NCBI GenBank assembly: GCA_964495505.1
Contig: CAZBVM010000011.1
Span: 1 to 19,308 of the forward strand
Reading direction: 5' to 3'
Length of the DNA: 19,308 bases
DNA from: JACPHB01 sp964495505
GTDB taxonomy: Bacteria > Patescibacteriota > Minisyncoccia > UBA10092
The notes under the pieces are model-generated. The model had not been told where the DNA came from and made no database searches. It worked only from the letters and a program-made list of their open reading frames with translations. Below are positions 19,179 to 19,308 of this stretch, piece by piece. A program made the position numbers and the translations under genes. Each line of letters opens with the position of its first letter. The first letter of the stretch is position 1.

Positions 19179-19308
19179 ATGAAACAGCAATTTACGGCAA
19201 TATATAAAAAACAAGGCAAATGGTATCTCGGGTGGGTTGAGGAGATTCCTGGAGTCAATACACAAGGAAAAACGCTTAAAGAAGCGAAGGAGAATCTCAA
19301 GGAAGCGT
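19179..19308 (+). CDS. HicB-family antitoxin-like protein, partial
   Basis: The first 43 residues are visible before the window ends. FTAIYKKQGKWYLGWVEEIPG followed by VNTQGKTLKEAKENLKEA matches the HicB N-terminal RNase-H-like fold. HicB usually neutralises the HicA mRNA interferase. HicA is often adjacent, but none is seen upstream here, so a partner would have to lie beyond the window; lone HicB-like genes also exist. Confidence 0.75.
   Translation, partial: MKQQFTAIYKKQGKWYLGWVEEIPGVNTQGKTLKEAKENLKEA

Overview
The window most resembles a chromosome segment of a Patescibacteria/CPR bacterium, probably Parcubacteria-like. This is inferred from small compact genes, AT-rich codon use, weak or missing Shine-Dalgarno sequences, a shortened Rel protein, and short palindromic or microsatellite sequences inserted in frame in housekeeping genes. 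TGA is used as a stop (parB, rel), so the TGA-as-glycine code of some CPR lineages does not apply.

Layout. 1-2689: a Vsr/EDxHD-like nuclease gene with homing-endonuclease modules overlaps the start of parA, followed by parB. 2686-4841: an accessory island that reads as a diversity-generating retroelement (DGR). It holds a strong promoter, a structured leader, a GC-rich target gene ending in an Asn(AAY)-rich variable-type region, a hairpin just after it, an antisense Avd-like four-helix-bundle gene, and a reverse transcriptase with the DGR-type LGNLTSQ motif and YADD. 4829-10958, minus strand: dprA, topA, an M16 zinc peptidase and a short rel. 10972-15503, plus strand: an ExbB/TolQ-like channel gene, an ExbD-like gene with a beta-rich extracytoplasmic domain and an unrecognised membrane protein, then two secreted or anchored serine proteases (S41/PDZ and trypsin-like), each with its own promoter and terminator. 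15521-19308: pth (minus), then lepB-hisS-HIT, rpsU-yqeY and the start of a HicB-like gene.

Two observations stand out. The first is the DGR: its only template/variable-type region in the window keeps adenine-rich Asn codons at the positions expected to vary, inside an intact target ORF, and its GC-rich block runs on into the antisense 3' end of avd. The second is a three-copy family of palindromic elements (1681-1780, 9953-10046, 18280-18381). Each has a shared GC-rich core and inverted arms whose outer parts differ between loci; in two copies the arm is an inverted copy of the preceding gene's coding end. Perfect hairpins and in-frame repeat insertions also occur in parA, topA, dprA, pth, yqeY and the trypsin-like protease gene.

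No tRNA, rRNA, CRISPR array or insertion sequence was seen. No gene-free stretch exceeds 300 bases.
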